From contig JACTAT010000119.1 in assembly GCA_014526335.1 (NCBI GenBank), positions 273,229 to 337,228 of the forward strand: 64,000 nt of DNA, given 5' to 3'. Source of the DNA: Chrysaora quinquecirrha. Taxonomy: Eukaryota > Cnidaria > Scyphozoa > Semaeostomeae > Pelagiidae. The notes under the pieces were generated by a model. It made no database searches. It saw nothing but the letters and a program-made list of their open reading frames with translations, and was not told the origin of the DNA. The position numbers and the translations under genes were made by a program. Shown piece after piece: positions 20,229 to 35,000 of the stretch. Numbering within the stretch: position 1 is the first letter of the stretch; every line of letters begins with the position of its first letter.

Positions 20229-21994
20229 CTTAATTGAATGAGGCTGTCGAGTTTTTTGAGAGCCTTCCTGATATCATTGACTAATTGCCATCAAGAAAAG
20301 CCTGAAATAACGACTATAGAGAGTATAGAGACATGAAGAAAGTATCTGTTTATATGTATTTTGAACAGCTAAATGGTAGAAAACAGATTCAGTGCCAGGA
20401 AGCCGGCCAATTTTCACGACCTATATGACTTTTACTCTCTTCAAATCAATATTTGGTTTCGATTTGAAATAGAAGAAAGCCCTAAATTTAACATTGTCTC
20501 TCTGGCTGGTACTGAGTCCTTTTCCCACAATTTTGATGTTCAATTTTTTTCTAAAGCACAACATGAACTCATTCATATCATATTAGATTTTTTGTATCTG
20601 TAGAATAGAAAATTTAGCATATTTTATGATTATTAATACGTATAGACGCTCTCCAGCATTTTCACTAATTCATTAACGATTCAACCGCTCAATTTCTCTA
20701 ACGTTCCTTGAATATTTCCCAATTGAAAGTGATCCTTCCAAGAGTTCAAGCAACAAAATTTACGCGGGGGGTTGCAATCAGGTCTTGCGGAACAGTTGAT
20801 TCTGAAAAATATATGTACTGTTTTGTTGAATATTCGCCAACAACATCAGAAGAATAAAATCAAACTGTGAAATTTTACACCCCCTATGTGACCCCTTGAA
20901 TCTGAATATCCACAGTACTATACATACATGCACATTACTATACTGTACTGGGCCGTGGGTGGCGGGGGGCTGGGGGGGGCTTGAGCCCCCCAATAATGTT
21001 GAAAACAGTAGTATGATGTCATAAAATAATTACGTCATCAAGTACTTTTCAGTTGTTTAGTCCCCCCCCCCCAATCTGAGATTCCTTCCGACGGTCTTGC
21101 TGTACATTGAAATGTCAAAAGGCGTCGATGTGGATGTAGCTTGCCCAGCGAAAAAACCAACATCAAAAGTTAGAGCTGCTAACGAGAATCCGCGTGGGTA
21201 TTTTTAAATATTACTTTAGGTTCTAGAAATAATTCTAAGAAACATATTATGTCTAGCGAATATAGACGAGAACTATTTTGAAAATTTAGAGTCAATTAAT
21301 TTTTGATTATAAATAAACATCTTTGTAAAGTTGCAGTTAAATTGTATCTGTAGCGTAAAGCAGTCAGTCAGTCATTTTCACAAGACAATATTTAGGATAT
21401 TTCCTTAATTTTCCTAACGCACTTTTCGTATATAGGTATCTTTATACTATCATATGTATCAAAGGTTATGTATTTTCCCGAAAGAGCGCTCGGAGGAATT
21501 TTTTATCTGATTCTAGAACATCGTGTCATTTAGGCCCTGGTCATTGACCAGTGGTCAAACAAACGATCAAACCTTGTTTTTGTCAAACATTCATATGAAA
21601 ATGAATTAATCGCAAAACATTGCTTATCTAGCATTGTTGCTGGTGTAAAGCAAAACGTGTTTTTTACTGTAAATTCTCTTTTTGGTTAGACCGGCAAACT
21701 CCCAGCACAACCATTTCTCCGGTTCTCCGTTTCCCCTTCCGTGTCCATGGTTCATAGTTCCATGGTTCCATGATTCCTATTCCATGATTCCATTACATGG
21801 AAGTCTCTTGATCAAACCGAGACACGTGTCAGAAATCGAATGAAATAGGCCAATTCTTTTCAAGCGGTCGTCCGTGTTGTGGTTTTCGCTGCTTGTTCTT
21901 CGCAAAAGTGATGACAGCAGATTGATTTAGGATGTAAACATGAAAAGGTAATTTTTCCGTGAGATAAAAGCTGAATTGTCAAAAGATTATCAAA
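20229..21994. other. Intergenic: transporter 3' region to next gene
   Basis: No convincing coding sequence. It holds G- and C-homopolymer runs near 20960 and 21060, a partial palindromic MITE (21532-21670), a CCATGGTTCCATGATTCC-type simple repeat near 21745-21800, and the probable promoter of the ankyrin-GH20 gene. I see no RNA gene. Confidence 0.5.
21532..21670. mobile_element. Palindromic MITE, CAAACATTGTTTG family, copy 3 (partial)
   Basis: AGGCCCTGGTCATTGACCAG leads into AAACAAACGATCAAACCTTG and GTCAAACATTCATATGAAAA, clearly related to copies 1 and 5. Only about half of the element survives. Confidence 0.5.
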
Positions 21995-24900
21995 ATGGCC
22001 GATGATACATCGAAGCTGAGTCGAAAAGGGAAAATAATTTGCCAAGATGGAGAACTGGATTTTGAAGATCCTGCAGTTGAAGATGGTTTTGCTGATTTGA
22101 AAGCAGCAATTATGACTGGGCGGACAGACATTGTTCGACTTGTTTTATCTGCTGCACAGTCTTGTAAGTCAACAACGATTATATATTAAATTTATAAGTT
22201 TGACTACTAGACTCTCTGATTGACTGAAAATACCTAACCACCCTAATTGCAGAATGCAGATGACTTTTGTCACAAACCAATGAATTCTGAAAGCAAAGAG
22301 GCCGGTAGGTGGTAGATAAGGCAACAAAAAGAGTCGGTTGTGTAAGTTTTCCATGCAGAACAAATTAAAATTGCATGCATGGGTGTGAAACAGAATGGAT
22401 AATCCAAAGTTTAAATATTTTAAAGTTTCTTAATCTTAAATTCAAATTTAAAAGCAGAGAAATATTAAGAAATGTAAATAAGAATCTATTATAGTCTATA
22501 GACATTTTTGTCCACCTTTGCTTTTCCATTTTTCAAGAAAAATAGCTGTTGACTCATTAGAGGGTCACACCTCACTTCTTATTCTTTGAAATTCCTTTCT
22601 CAATACACATTCAAAGAAGAATGCCTTTGGTATTTTCTATTTCTGGCCAGAATGTAACATTACGAAATTTTTATAAGGCAACATAATAAGAAAGTATGTA
22701 AGAATAAAAATTTTCATTGCATTTAAATAATGAGCCTTTCAAAGAATCTTTGTTGCAGTAATTCAAGATTTTCTTCAAGGACATGCCCACATGGACACAC
22801 CTCTTTTTTGGCTATGACCATCCACTGAAAATTCCTAGCTACACCACAGAACGCCATTGTTCTGTGCACCAATGCACCATTGTTCTATTGTTTCTGTGCA
22901 AAAAAGTCTTATCATAATTCAAATCATAATTTCACCCTTGCACCAGCAATTTCTTGGCAATGATGCCGTTGAAACATTGCACACTCTGCAGACTGGGTGT
23001 CACCTGGTGGATTGGGAGGACATGTCTAGGTACCCAACTTTTATTAAGGATCAATTTTATAGTTCATCTAAATTCGATGAGAAAACTAAAGTGTTAGCGA
23101 AAGCATGAAAAAAGTCAAATCGTAATGCTAGCTATAAAAGGACATTTTCCAACATGCTGTAGGATATGATTCTAAAATTTTCCTTGGGCAAGCCCCTAGA
23201 ATACCATTTTTTACTCACTTCCCCCTTCATACCACCCCACCTAACTATCTGGAAGTAGGGACCAGTCCTGCTACCTACTCTACAACCTTCCATGTCTCCA
23301 AATGACAAGTTTTGTTTCTGGACTTTTCCAGATAGAGATGAAGAAGAATCATTAAGTGATGATGAAGATGATGAGACAACAACAAAAGAATCAAAAGATC
23401 AAGAAATATTAGATCTTCTTCAGATGTTGCTGAATTTTAGAGATAATGATGCAGGAACAAGTCTTCACTATGCCACCAAGGTAGATGCTTATATAAGTGT
23501 AAACAAGTTTTCTTTTCTCTATTGTGAGAACAGCGGAAACAATTTTTCCTCTGTTTCTGGCAACTCAAAGACCACTCAAAGACTCTTTTCCCTATTTGAG
23601 ACTTAAGCCTGGTTCTCATATTTCCCAAGCATTTTTAAAGTTGGGAAACTTTACAAATCTAGCGTTTACAATCTATAGGCTAGTTCACATGTTAAGGATC
23701 ATAAATATTGTGATCGCTGAGGCCAATAAGCATTCAAAATTTCGATGAAAAAGAAGACAGCATCCCCCGAATGTTATTATTTTCTTCGTTTGCAAGGCAA
23801 AAGAAACATTTGGAATCCAGGAGGTTGATGTCATAATTTTCAAACAAAGCATCACAAATTTCAAACAGGGGTTGCTTTGATTTGGCCAGTGATAGGGCCA
23901 AGCCTCGGCACATTTCAAACCACAAGAAAGATAAACATATTTTTGTACCTGTTTAAAAAGATTTAGTCAAGGAAGGAGAAAAAAATGTAATCTGTAGACA
24001 GTTTAGGAGTTGGGGAACATTTTGATGTAAAGAAGCTTGCGTTTAATGCAAAATTCACCGAAATTCAGGAAAAAGAAACAATTTTAAATCATGGCTATTC
24101 AAAAAGCTTCACTCCTTGTTAATTATTTATTATACATATAAGGCTTATATATAATTTGGCATTTTTCAAACAACAACAGCAACCATATATCTGTATTGAA
24201 TACATGATGTTCTAGGCAGAAAACAATGCAAATTAGGGTACATAAATCATGATATCAATGCTATTGGGCCTCCTTTGATCTAATCATTTTTGTTATTTTT
24301 CTTAGCTTGACCAAACAGACATAGTAAGATCTCTACTGGCTGCTGGAGCAAATCCGACTCTTAAGAATTGTGAAAATGCTACTGCTTATGATTACTGCAA
24401 AACTGATGCAATGAAAATGCATATGTTGGAGCATTGATGCAAGCTGTTGCACAATCTCAGTGAGTAGAATTTTTAATGTCTTCCCAATAGATCACTTATT
24501 TTTCAACACCAATAATCATTATTTAAAGTTATCCCAAAACCATTTTATGCATTAAACATAGTTTGCCTGACTAACTTAAACACAATTAAAATTTCTTTAA
24601 TTTCCTGTTGTTCAAATGCATATACTAATTACTAGTTCTTGATTCTTTTGAAAAGAAGTTAACCATCAATACCCCTTTTTTCTCTTGCTTTCAAGGAGAT
24701 ACAGAGTGAATCTACTGCTTCAATCTGGGGTAGATGTGAATTCTGGTGATGGTGCAGTAAGTGACAACAAGATCCTTCACTGGGCTGCAAGTTTTGCTGA
24801 TGCTGAAATTGTCAGATTACTTCTTGGTATGATAGGTTGGAATTTTTTTATTTCAAGTCTAGAAATGATTGATTGTTTGTTTATGGGTCATTACAGAAAC

Positions 24901-26059
24901 TTTTCCAAAAATGCGTAAAGAGCTTTTTTGTAGCACTCTCCAGAGTATCAAACATTAGAAAGGAACCAAAAATTGTTTGCCACATACAAAATTTGTTCCT
25001 GATGTGAAACAAGCTGAGCTGATAGTGATATTTGTCTATTTTGAACACCAATTAGTGGACACAATACTGCAAAAAGATCAATAGAATTTTAATGAAAGAG
25101 TCCAAATGAGAAATTGATTTCTTTCAATCTACACAAACTTTTCTGGTTAACATTTTATTATAGAAACAAATTTGAGCATTTGAAATAAACGTTTGACAAG
25201 AGATTCTAAGCTCCACTTGATTAACTTTTTTAAATTTCTGTTGGGGTTATAAAGAACAAATTGAGAGTTTCTTATTTGCATTTTCCAACAGACAGGGCTG
25301 AATTCTATCTTTGAATAAATTCACTGGTTGCCCTATTCCTTGACATCACCTTGTGTGTATTTGCTGTACGCTATTGTATGGTATCCTAGGCCACGTGTAT
25401 TTTGTCCAAGATTCCACAAGTTTGAACAAGCTATCTATTTTTGTGCTTTTATGACATTGTTTTTGTGGCACTTGGTTGAAAATCTCTAAAGGAGCAGGAT
25501 GTCCTAAGCACTCTTTGCCTTTTCCGCACTTGTTGCAACAGAGCAGGGCATCGTTTTCCTAAAGTCTCCCTGCATGTCAAGCAATTCAATTTGGCATTCA
25601 TTCTAATCAGCTTTCGTTTTTAGTAATCATCGTATTTGGACAGTGTTTTTAAAAGCTTATGCTATAGCCTTTGTAACTTGATGTGCGTATACTAAAAAAA
25701 GCGCGCCCAAGAAACTTTGCAGGCAAAGGCCTTGGCCAAACGATCAATTTTTTGTGAAACATTTGAGATTTGCTTGTGAAGAAAAATTTTCGACAATGTT
25801 TGACCAACAGTGTTTGGTCTTTTGCAAGGATCCAACAAACCCGTAACCGGCATTTCTTGCTTGATTTCGAGAGGCAACATAAAGTGAAGGGAGAACTATA
25901 TCTTTTTCATTTGTTTCTCGTAGAATCAAATGCAGATGTTAATGCAATAAATGCTGATGGTGCAACCGCATTGCATGATGCCATAGCGCGTGGGGACGAA
26001 GGAATAGTTCTGGAGCTTCTAAATCATGGTGCAACAATCGACATAAAGCCTTCAAAAGG
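21995..26059 (+). other. Ankyrin-repeat module of the fusion gene (exons 1-5)
   Basis: Exons 1-5 encode a first repeat-like helix pair (ADLKAAIMTGRTDIVRLVLS), an acidic insert (EEESLSDDEDDETTTKES), and then at least four ankyrin-type units with the TSLHYA, ILHWAA and TALHDA tips, each followed by IVR/IVL..LL. Ankyrin repeats bind protein partners. The module ends GATIDIKPSKG and continues in exon 6 with GPMAGKTCYDLAQSKSN, another partial repeat, about 4.6 kb downstream across the nested antisense gene. Confidence 0.85.
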
Positions 26060-29000
26060 GTATGGAATTGCTAAAGGTTCTTTTACCTAATTATACCTTA
26101 CGAGCCTAGAATTCTTATTGCATAGATTGGTTTCTCGCGTCATTCCATTTTACGTTTTTCTGCTTGAGACTTTCTGAAAACAGAATTCGTCTTTGAGGGC
26201 CAGAACACTTCACATCAAATTCTTATAAATTGCTCTTGAAATCACTGAATACCTGAAGAACCTGCAAGTTGTATCCTCAGGCTGATATTCTAGAACGAAT
26301 ACCCTTGTTAATCATTTACCGCTCTCGGAAAGATGGACACCTGAATTACCTGGAGAGTGGTGTCGACGAGATTCAAGCGCACTGCTTGCCGATCGTGAAC
26401 CGAACGCCAGAGCAGAGATAAATATTATAGAGGATGAAAAAGGAAACACAACGTTTTCATATTTCAACGTTTTGAACATTTTAAAAGAACGAACAATCGA
26501 GTAAATAAATTTAGAACCAACAAAGTAAATATAAACAATAAGATATAATTCTAATGGTTTTGGCTCCTTCTTCGCAACCAACTAAAAACACTTCTTTTCT
26601 TCTTTTTTTGAATTTCTGAAACATCTTTTATCAACATTTCAAATTTGCATTCTAGAGCCTTCAACTGTTCAGTAATGTTTTTGTTGGTTTGTTCCTTTTG
26701 TTGGCATATTTCTCCAACATTTTCTAATTCAATTCCCATTCTCATCAATGAATCTTCTTGATCTGTCATTTCTTTCGTCATATTTGCATTAATTTTGAGC
26801 AAATCTTCATTTACTGCAGCCATCTTCATGAGCTCTTCCTTCAAATTTTCATTCTTCATTTCCAGCTCACCGAACTGCATATCTTTCAGTTGAGCAGCCG
26901 TCTTATAATTTTGAATCTCAAACTCAAGATCTTCTATTTTCTTCAACATAGATTCATTTTCTTCCTTGGTTGCTTCAAGCACGTTTGCTTGTTGCTGATA
27001 AATTTGAATCTCAAGTTCGAGCTCTTCAATTTTCCCCGACATAGATTCATTCTTTGCCTTCGTTGTCAGGAGAACTTTTTCCTGCTTCTGATAATTCAGA
27101 AGCTCAAATTCAAGCTCTTCTACGTTTCTTGAGATAGATTCATTTTCTTCTTTGGTTGCTTAAGCTCTTCTTCTTGTTGTGCATACTTCTGAATCTCAAA
27201 TTCGAGCTCCTCTATTTTTCTTGAGATAGATTCTTTTCTTCTTTGGTTGCTTTAAGCTCTTCTTCTTGTTGTGCATACTTCTGAATCTCAAGTTCAAGCT
27301 CCTCTATTTTTCTTGAGATAGATTCTTTTTCTTCTTTAGTTGCTTTAAGCTCTTCTTCTTGTTGTGCATACTTCTGAATCTCAAGCTCGAGCTCCTCTAT
27401 TTTTCTTGAGATAGATTCATTTTCTTCTTTGGTTGCTTGAAGCTCGTTTTCTTGTTGTGCATACTTCTGAATCTCCAGTTCGAGCTCTTCTATCTTTCCT
27501 GACATTGATTCATTCTTTGTCTTTGTTGATTGCAACTCTTCTGCTTGTTTCTGATAATTTTGAATCTCATAGTCGAGCTCTTCCAGTTTTCTCGACATAG
27601 ATTCATTCTCTGCTTTTGCAACTTGAATTTGCGACTCAAAATCAGATTTTTCATTTCTGGTGATGCATAATTCTTTCTGAAGCTGTTCTTTCTCAGCTTC
27701 AAATTTAGCAAGAGCTTGCTCGAGAATCTGATCTTTTTGTAGCAAAGACATCTCCATGTTTGCTATTTCTTCTTCGCTCTTCGTTACCATATCTTTGAAA
27801 TTCTCACATTGTGAAGCGGCTTCTTCAATTTCAGAACAAAGAAGCTGATTTTTTTCATCATTCAGATCTAGTAACCTTTCTTTCTCATTCACTTCAGTGT
27901 TTAGGCCTTCAATCTCTTCTTTGTATCTCGCCTCCTTTTCCTCCCAATCTGAAACATTTCTCTTCAGATTCTCGTTCTCCTGCTTCAGTTTCTCAATCTC
28001 ATTTTCTGCTTCTTGAAAATCATCGATGACTTCTGCCTTTTGCTTTCTAAGCTTTCGAACTTTATGAGTTTCTTTCAGCATCAATTCATCTATGATGACT
28101 TTTTGCTCTTGAAGCAAATACAGCAGTTCTTCTTTTTGGTCTTTGAGACTGGATAACTAAAAAGCAAAACACCACAATTAAATTTCACAGAATCGATTAA
28201 TTAAAACGTTTCTATCTACACTTGCTGACTCTTGTTCAATTTGGTTTTTCCTTTTTTTTTGAAATGTTTCATTGTTGTTTCAAACTGCTTTTTAAAGGAT
28301 GAAAAGGGTATAAAAATCCGTATTTTGGTCAGCAAAAAGGTATAAAAGTTTCTTCGATACTGGAGTTTTCCTAACGATATGCCTATAAAGCTATCATTAA
28401 AGTCAGACATTTCTTTTTAAATCGTTTTTGAGAAAAAATAATTTATATGGGCATGAACAAGAGTATGTCTTTTTTTGGTACTGGAAATCTGTGAAATTCT
28501 GAAAATTCTCGACCTTAATACGCAAACGATGAAAAACTACGAGTTTTGCATTTCTAAATTGGTTTCGATTTTGTGTTGAATTTACCATCGCAAAAGCAAG
28601 TTCATTTCGACTTTACCGTCGAAAATCGAGTTTTTCATTCAACTTCGCAAAACAGAGTTTGTTTCGAATTAACCGTCACAAAAGCGAATTCTTTTCGATT
28701 TTGATTTTGATTTAATCTTTGAAAAAAGCGAAACGAAAAAACCTCTGCAAAGTGTATCGAGCCTTAATTTTTTCATTCTGTCTGTTGAAATAAAGGGTTA
28801 GACTAATAAAGGGTTAGGGGGACTTTAGAGGGACCTGCCAACCCCGTCGCTCTTTTTTTTGTGCACAATCGAACTCGAATTCATACCTTAACTTGAATGC
28901 AAATCAACAACCCACATAGTTCTTGCGCTATTTGCGCTATCAATCGAACAACGTCTGGGTTTCTAGCCTCTAAGCATTATCCGAATTAATTTCTATAAGT

Positions 29001-32000
29001 CATACCTTATTTTTATATTCCTTTTCATTATTAATCTTCTCTGCTTTGTACTCTTTCACTTTTCTAAACAAAAAATGTGCATTTGATTAATATATAACCA
29101 TTATAACGCATGATTATAGTGGTGTAGTGGTGTTGTGTAGTGTGATGTTTACATTAGTAGTATCTGTGTTTGTAGAGTAGTAATGTATTCGAGATTCAAT
29201 CAATCATTGTAGACTATGCTCATACAACTACAAGGTACTACTCACTTCATTAGGAGTTTTTTCATCTCTTCTGAAGCTTGCAAGTTTGCTTGCGTTTCCA
29301 ACAACTGGTCTTTTAACTCCTCCATCACGGCCTTTTGGCTTTCATCTGTGCATTGAATACCAACACACGAACTCATCTCAAGTAGTCGATTCAACTAGAT
29401 TCAACTACCTCTCAATAGCTAATAAACTTTTACTTCGGAAAATAACAATTTCTATCAGGACTACTCCGTAAAAATTGTGTATCTAATCAAGGATCGGGAT
29501 TTGATTTATTTTTCTTTGCTTTCATTTTGATTGTGACGTCAGTTTAATTTTTGATTGTTGCGTCATTGGTCCGTCCATCGTTGTTTTGATTGGCTCCCGC
29601 GATTTCTCCCGCCGTAAACGTCAAATTGATTTGTTTAATTTACACAAAGGCCTAAACAACATGTCTTCTTTGCTGGCCTGAAAAAGACTAAATTCTTCTC
29701 CATTGCATATTCGAACTTGGTACCCTAGTTGCCTTCAAGTATTGTGTCATAATTTAGGCGTATTTTCTGCTTCTTATTCCTGTATACTTTAAGTGTTTTG
29801 ATTACAGCAGTACAGCTTCGGTTGTTTCAAACATCCAAAAAATGACCAAAAAATGTCCGATTTTTTAATTGTTGTAAAATACCGAACCGTCATGTAACCG
29901 CCCAGGTGTGTTCACGAACCGTTCTTTTTCTACTGTTCAATTCTAAAATAGATCATTTTCGCTTCTTCATATTTCAAGCCCTGGTGAAACATCGCTTGTG
30001 TTATCAGGTGACACCCAACCGTTTAACCAAGTTCTTTTTGTTTCTTATGTTGGTTGCTGTTTGAGCACGGGTTGGCTAAACGCAGAGACCATTTCAGCCA
30101 ACATATTCGTATCAGATCAAAAAGGTGGTCAGTCTGAGCCCAAAGCAAATACTCAGTGTAAAGATTATCAATAATAGAATACTCACATCACGGCCTTTGT
30201 AAATTGGAATTTGCTCGTATGGTTAGAATGGAAATTAATACTTAAAGGAGAATTCTTAGTCCAGGATTCCCTTTGATTATTCGCTCTAAAATAACATGGT
30301 GATTACGCTTGTTGAAAGGCCTATTTGTGGTAGTTTCCATGCTGTTTCTGTGTCGATAAGTTTAAGAAGTTTCTTGAGCACCAGAGTGCCTTATAGCTAA
30401 TACGCATTCGTGTAGCCTACAAAAGTAGGTTGGTTGGGTTTTGTAATCCTTATCGAATGTTGTTTTTTCTGCCACATTTTATTCCCCAAAACCCTTCACT
30501 TTCCACCAGCATTTACTGTATTTTTGAAAGGAACATTTTGAACATTATTCATGTTTTTTCCCAATGGTTTCACGCTTCCCTAGATAACGAGCTATCTATA
30601 ACTGTTGTTTTTCAATTTTTTAGGCCAATGGCAGGGAAGACCTGTTATGACCTTGCCCAGTCGAAAAGCAACATTAAAAATCTCATAGAGATCCATCTTA
30701 GAAAAACAGCAAACCATGTGGATGCAGACGCGTTAATCACCAATGATCAATATGAAACATCATCAAATGCAAGCTCAATTCCCTCTCTTCCAAATATTTC
30801 ACCACTTTTGCCTACTTTGAATGATTCTACACCCCCTAAAGTCAACGGAGAACATTCATACGAAAATAGCAATCAAGATACAAGTCAGGAGGAAGGCAGT
30901 GAGAGTACACCTCACGACAGCAGTAATCTTGCTGTTTCTCCAGCCAACCAAAGCTTTCAGCCAATTCTCCTTCCACCAAAATCGCCAATGAAATTGTTCT
31001 TTCCAACATTGGTTCAGTTAGATGCTGGAGTTTCTCAACTTTGGCCTCCACCACAAAAGATATCACAATACCAAGGAACCTTCTATGTCCCTCCCGGCGA
31101 CTTGAAATTCACGTTGATGTCTTCAAAGAATACGGCTCAGGGTAAGCAACATTTTATCTCACATCATCCGCATTTAGACCTTGTTAATGCGTCGAAGTTA
31201 TGCAACAGCGAATTTAATTCAGATGTGAACCTTTATCTTCGCACTTACTCCGCTATAGTTGCGGAATAAAATAGACACTTTGAAATTTTCCTTAGCTCGG
31301 TTTTAATTGCTGGAATTGTGTCATACCAAGTTTAACTCATTGATTTCTCTATGTTGCACCAGAAAGGAATAAATAATACATATTAATCACATTGTATAAT
31401 TATGACTTGGTTCTGAAGAAATCCTATGTTTTATTATGTTGATATGTTTCATATAAGAGATATATGAGTCTTTGTCACGTCCACATTTAAGTAAAGTCTT
31501 CCTGATTTTCTCTTGATAAAATGTGCAAGAAACGTTTTAATAATGAACGCCGTACAAAAAGAACGCGAGAGGAATTAACATTGATTAAGACAAAATCGCA
31601 CTTATCAATGTATCGCTTTAATTTCATGTAATAAGGTATATTCATTCTCTCATTCTCAAGTTTGCATCCTCCTTTCTTGGTTTTCCAAGAATTGCTGGCA
31701 ACGTTTTCGCAGTGACTTCTTAGCTTACAGCCATACGTTGCTGTTGAATTGCTGCATTGCATTTGCTACACAATTTTGTATTTACTACGATTTAGTTCCA
31801 TGGAAACACCGGTTCCCGTTAGATAACCGTAGTGGTCATTTCCAGGAATGGTTACCTCTTGGACATACTTGAGCTGTTGTAGATACAGTTGAAATCCGCT
31901 ATCTCGACTGCCCGCTATCTCGAACGATTTTCCATTTCCCCCCGTTTTGGTATAAGGGTTTGTATAGAAAAATCATCCGCTATCTCGAACCCCGTTATCT

Positions 32001-35000
32001 CGAACATTCGCTGTCTCGAACCATTTTCGACTTCCCATGGAGGAAAACCTGCTCTTTATCTCGAAAGTTGCCAAATTTTCTGCTGAACTGGATAAAGAAA
32101 CCAGCTGAAAATATGGATAAGTTCACCTAGCGGAGCGTGAATGGCACCGGCTAAATGATATGCTGCCCATGTATACAATAGATGAAGCTGTTCTCTTTCG
32201 AGATGTGCTGCATCGCCATTATCTCAATTTCACCAATAGTAGGGATGAAAGCAGATGACCTTTGACTCGTATGTAAAAACACCAGACTTGTTTGATGAAA
32301 TTTGGGAACAGTAACGCTGCATGTTAATAGGGGTTCCTTTTCTGACTTAAAAACTATAATTTTTTATATTTATATGGGGCATCCGTTATTTAGAACATTC
32401 GCTATCTCGAACAAATTCCAGTTTCCCTTGAAAGTTCGAGATAGCGGATGTCAACTGTACATCTCCGTACCAAGGTGTAGCATTGGTACGGAGATGATGA
32501 AGGCCCTAAGAAGCTCTCGATGCACCGAATCTGAATATATGGCTGCACGAGTCAATATTTACTCCCCAGGGAATATAGAAAAAATGAATAACGGTGTTAT
32601 ATAAAAGCAATGCCTTTGCCTTTTACTTTTAATAAGATTTGTTTGTTTTTTCGTTACAGATTGCCTGTTGGAATTAATAGACATGATTGAAGTTATGAAG
32701 CCAAAATTCAAAACTACTGGATTTGATTTACAAACGGATTTTCTGTCTTCTTGTAAGTTCATATCATTCTACTCTTACTTTCTCATGAAGGTTTTAAATT
32801 TTCGATCATCCCAAGGCTCTATCCATCTTGGAAATATACTCTTTTTAATAAGCATCTTTACTCAGATAAGATCGAGAAGCTATTGTTTGATAACAGAAAC
32901 ACAGAAAATTTTCACGCGAAAGCTCTCTTTTACTATCAGATTTAGATTTCCTTAGGACTGGAATTGGAATTCCGAATTCCCCAGGACTGGATTTTCAATA
33001 ATAGTCTAAAAGTTCTGCGTATATTATTATCATGATTGATCATTACTAACTCGTAAGGTATAGATACAAAGAAGTATGCATATCAAAGCCTTTCAATTGT
33101 GTTCTAACTAGTCACAAACTGTTTAATAGAATACTCAATTTATAAGATAGTATCACTATTCACCGGTGATTTTTCATGTTTTTTTATTAGATTCCACGAT
33201 TTCAAGTTCTACTAAAGGCAGCGTGGAATGCTTCTTCGATCAAACGGCGTTTCATCACACTGATGAATACAGGATGCAAATTTCGACTAGAAAGGTGAGA
33301 AAATATGAAAAACTAGCACATTTTGGTTAGTAACAGATTATAAAACGGCAACTTCACTATTTTCTTTATGAGATTGCACGTTTTTTTATAAGGAACCTTT
33401 GGTCTGAGTTGAGGCTAGAGTTCTTTAATTTTTCAACAAAATATGGCTGAAAATTCCTTATACTGTTCTTTGTCTGTCGAGATATGTTTGAATACTTATT
33501 TGTAGAGCAAATTCATATAAAATTGCTTCATTTTCTAACTGTAAATATCTTTTGGAGAAAAATAATGGAAAATATATTGTTATTCTGTTTTTTATTTGTA
33601 CAAACCGTCTTGTTCTTGAAAAAAGTGACTGTTGGTTTTTCATCCGAGCCTAGACAGTTCCTTAAAGTTCCTTAATTTTTGGAAATTTTCAGACTCGAGT
33701 TCGCTGTAAAGGTGTTCCTTAAGAAAAACGTGTATATCTTGCTTTTTGTCTTCTAGGTGAAGATTGTAGCTAGCAGTACCAGATCAATGTTCTATGCAAT
33801 AAATACATTTCTTCAGTGTTTGAGGATATATCAAGGAAAGAGTGTACCATTGTTACAAGTGAGTAGAAGTAATTGCTGTAAAAAGTGTTTGTACAGGCTT
33901 AAGGCACTAGCCAAACGATCAAACATTATTGGTCAAATATTTTAGGTTTTCTTTGCAATTGACTGTTTTAGTCACAAAACATTGTTCAACAAGCAGAATT
34001 TATTTGGCAATGTTTTTCGAAAGCTTCAAAAGCATTTTCTGTTCTTTACAAGCAAAAACGTTTGACGAGCAATGCTTTGTGATGTGACCAAACGGTAAAA
34101 CATTTTGCTTGACATGCAAAAGTTTATATGTTTGACAAACAATGTTTGATCGTTTTGCCAGAGCTTAAGTGATTTTATTCAATGTTATTCGGTTTTTGTA
34201 GCAAGAAAGATGATTAATAAAAGCATATTGGGAAGTTGTGTTTGTATGATCGAACTTTAATAAGTTTCATCAAGCCGGGTCTCGGGCAAACAGCTCTTCG
34301 CGTGAAGAGAACGGTTTCGTCGCTACAAATACGTTGTTCTGCTCATTTGTTCGTCTCGGGGAGTAATGATAAGTAGAAATGACTTCTGTTTTTCGTCATG
34401 AAAAAATTTTGGGTGAATGATTTTGCCTAGCGAGGATCCGGCTTTAGATCAAGCAAAAACCCCTGAGCCGATTGGGCGGTCAGAAAACCTCGAGGAGCAA
34501 GAAAAGCGACTAGTTTAATAAGGAGGAAAGTCCTTCCATTTGAAGCTTGTACGAAATAGATATTTAGGTATACACAGCCATAACAAAATTGAATGACTAG
34601 ATCATTGGCATACATTCTCCGGACTGCTCATTACGTTTTCTTTTCTATTTGTTGTTTGTGTCTTTGAGTAAAAATACTATTATTATTGTTGATTTTATAC
34701 ATTCAAAATGTTGTTTTAGATATCAGATTGGCCTGATATGAGTGTCAGAGGCGTCCAGGTGGACTTTCATCAAGGGGACCTGCCTAAATTGGTAAGTAGT
34801 GAGTGTAACAAATGACTTTTCTTCGTTTTAGTCATTGCATCTTTTCATAGTCTTGTTTTTTTTTCGTTCCCAATCAGAATCTACATATTATCGTACTGCG
34901 CCCTGATACTCGTGTACTTTTCATCATCAGCACTGAAAATTTCAACTCGAAATTTTCTTTTTCTGCATTGCTTCTATTTTGCATATAGAACAGTTATAAC

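Noticed and set aside
22857..23108. 83-codon plus-strand frame in intron 1 of the ankyrin-GH20 gene
   Set aside because: Exons 1 and 2 join in phase without it. The sequence vaguely resembles transposon-derived protein but I could not support a family.
26758..27132. 124-codon plus-strand frame
   Set aside because: Antisense shadow of the coiled-coil exon, rich in Phe/Leu/His as expected for the complement of Glu/Lys codons.
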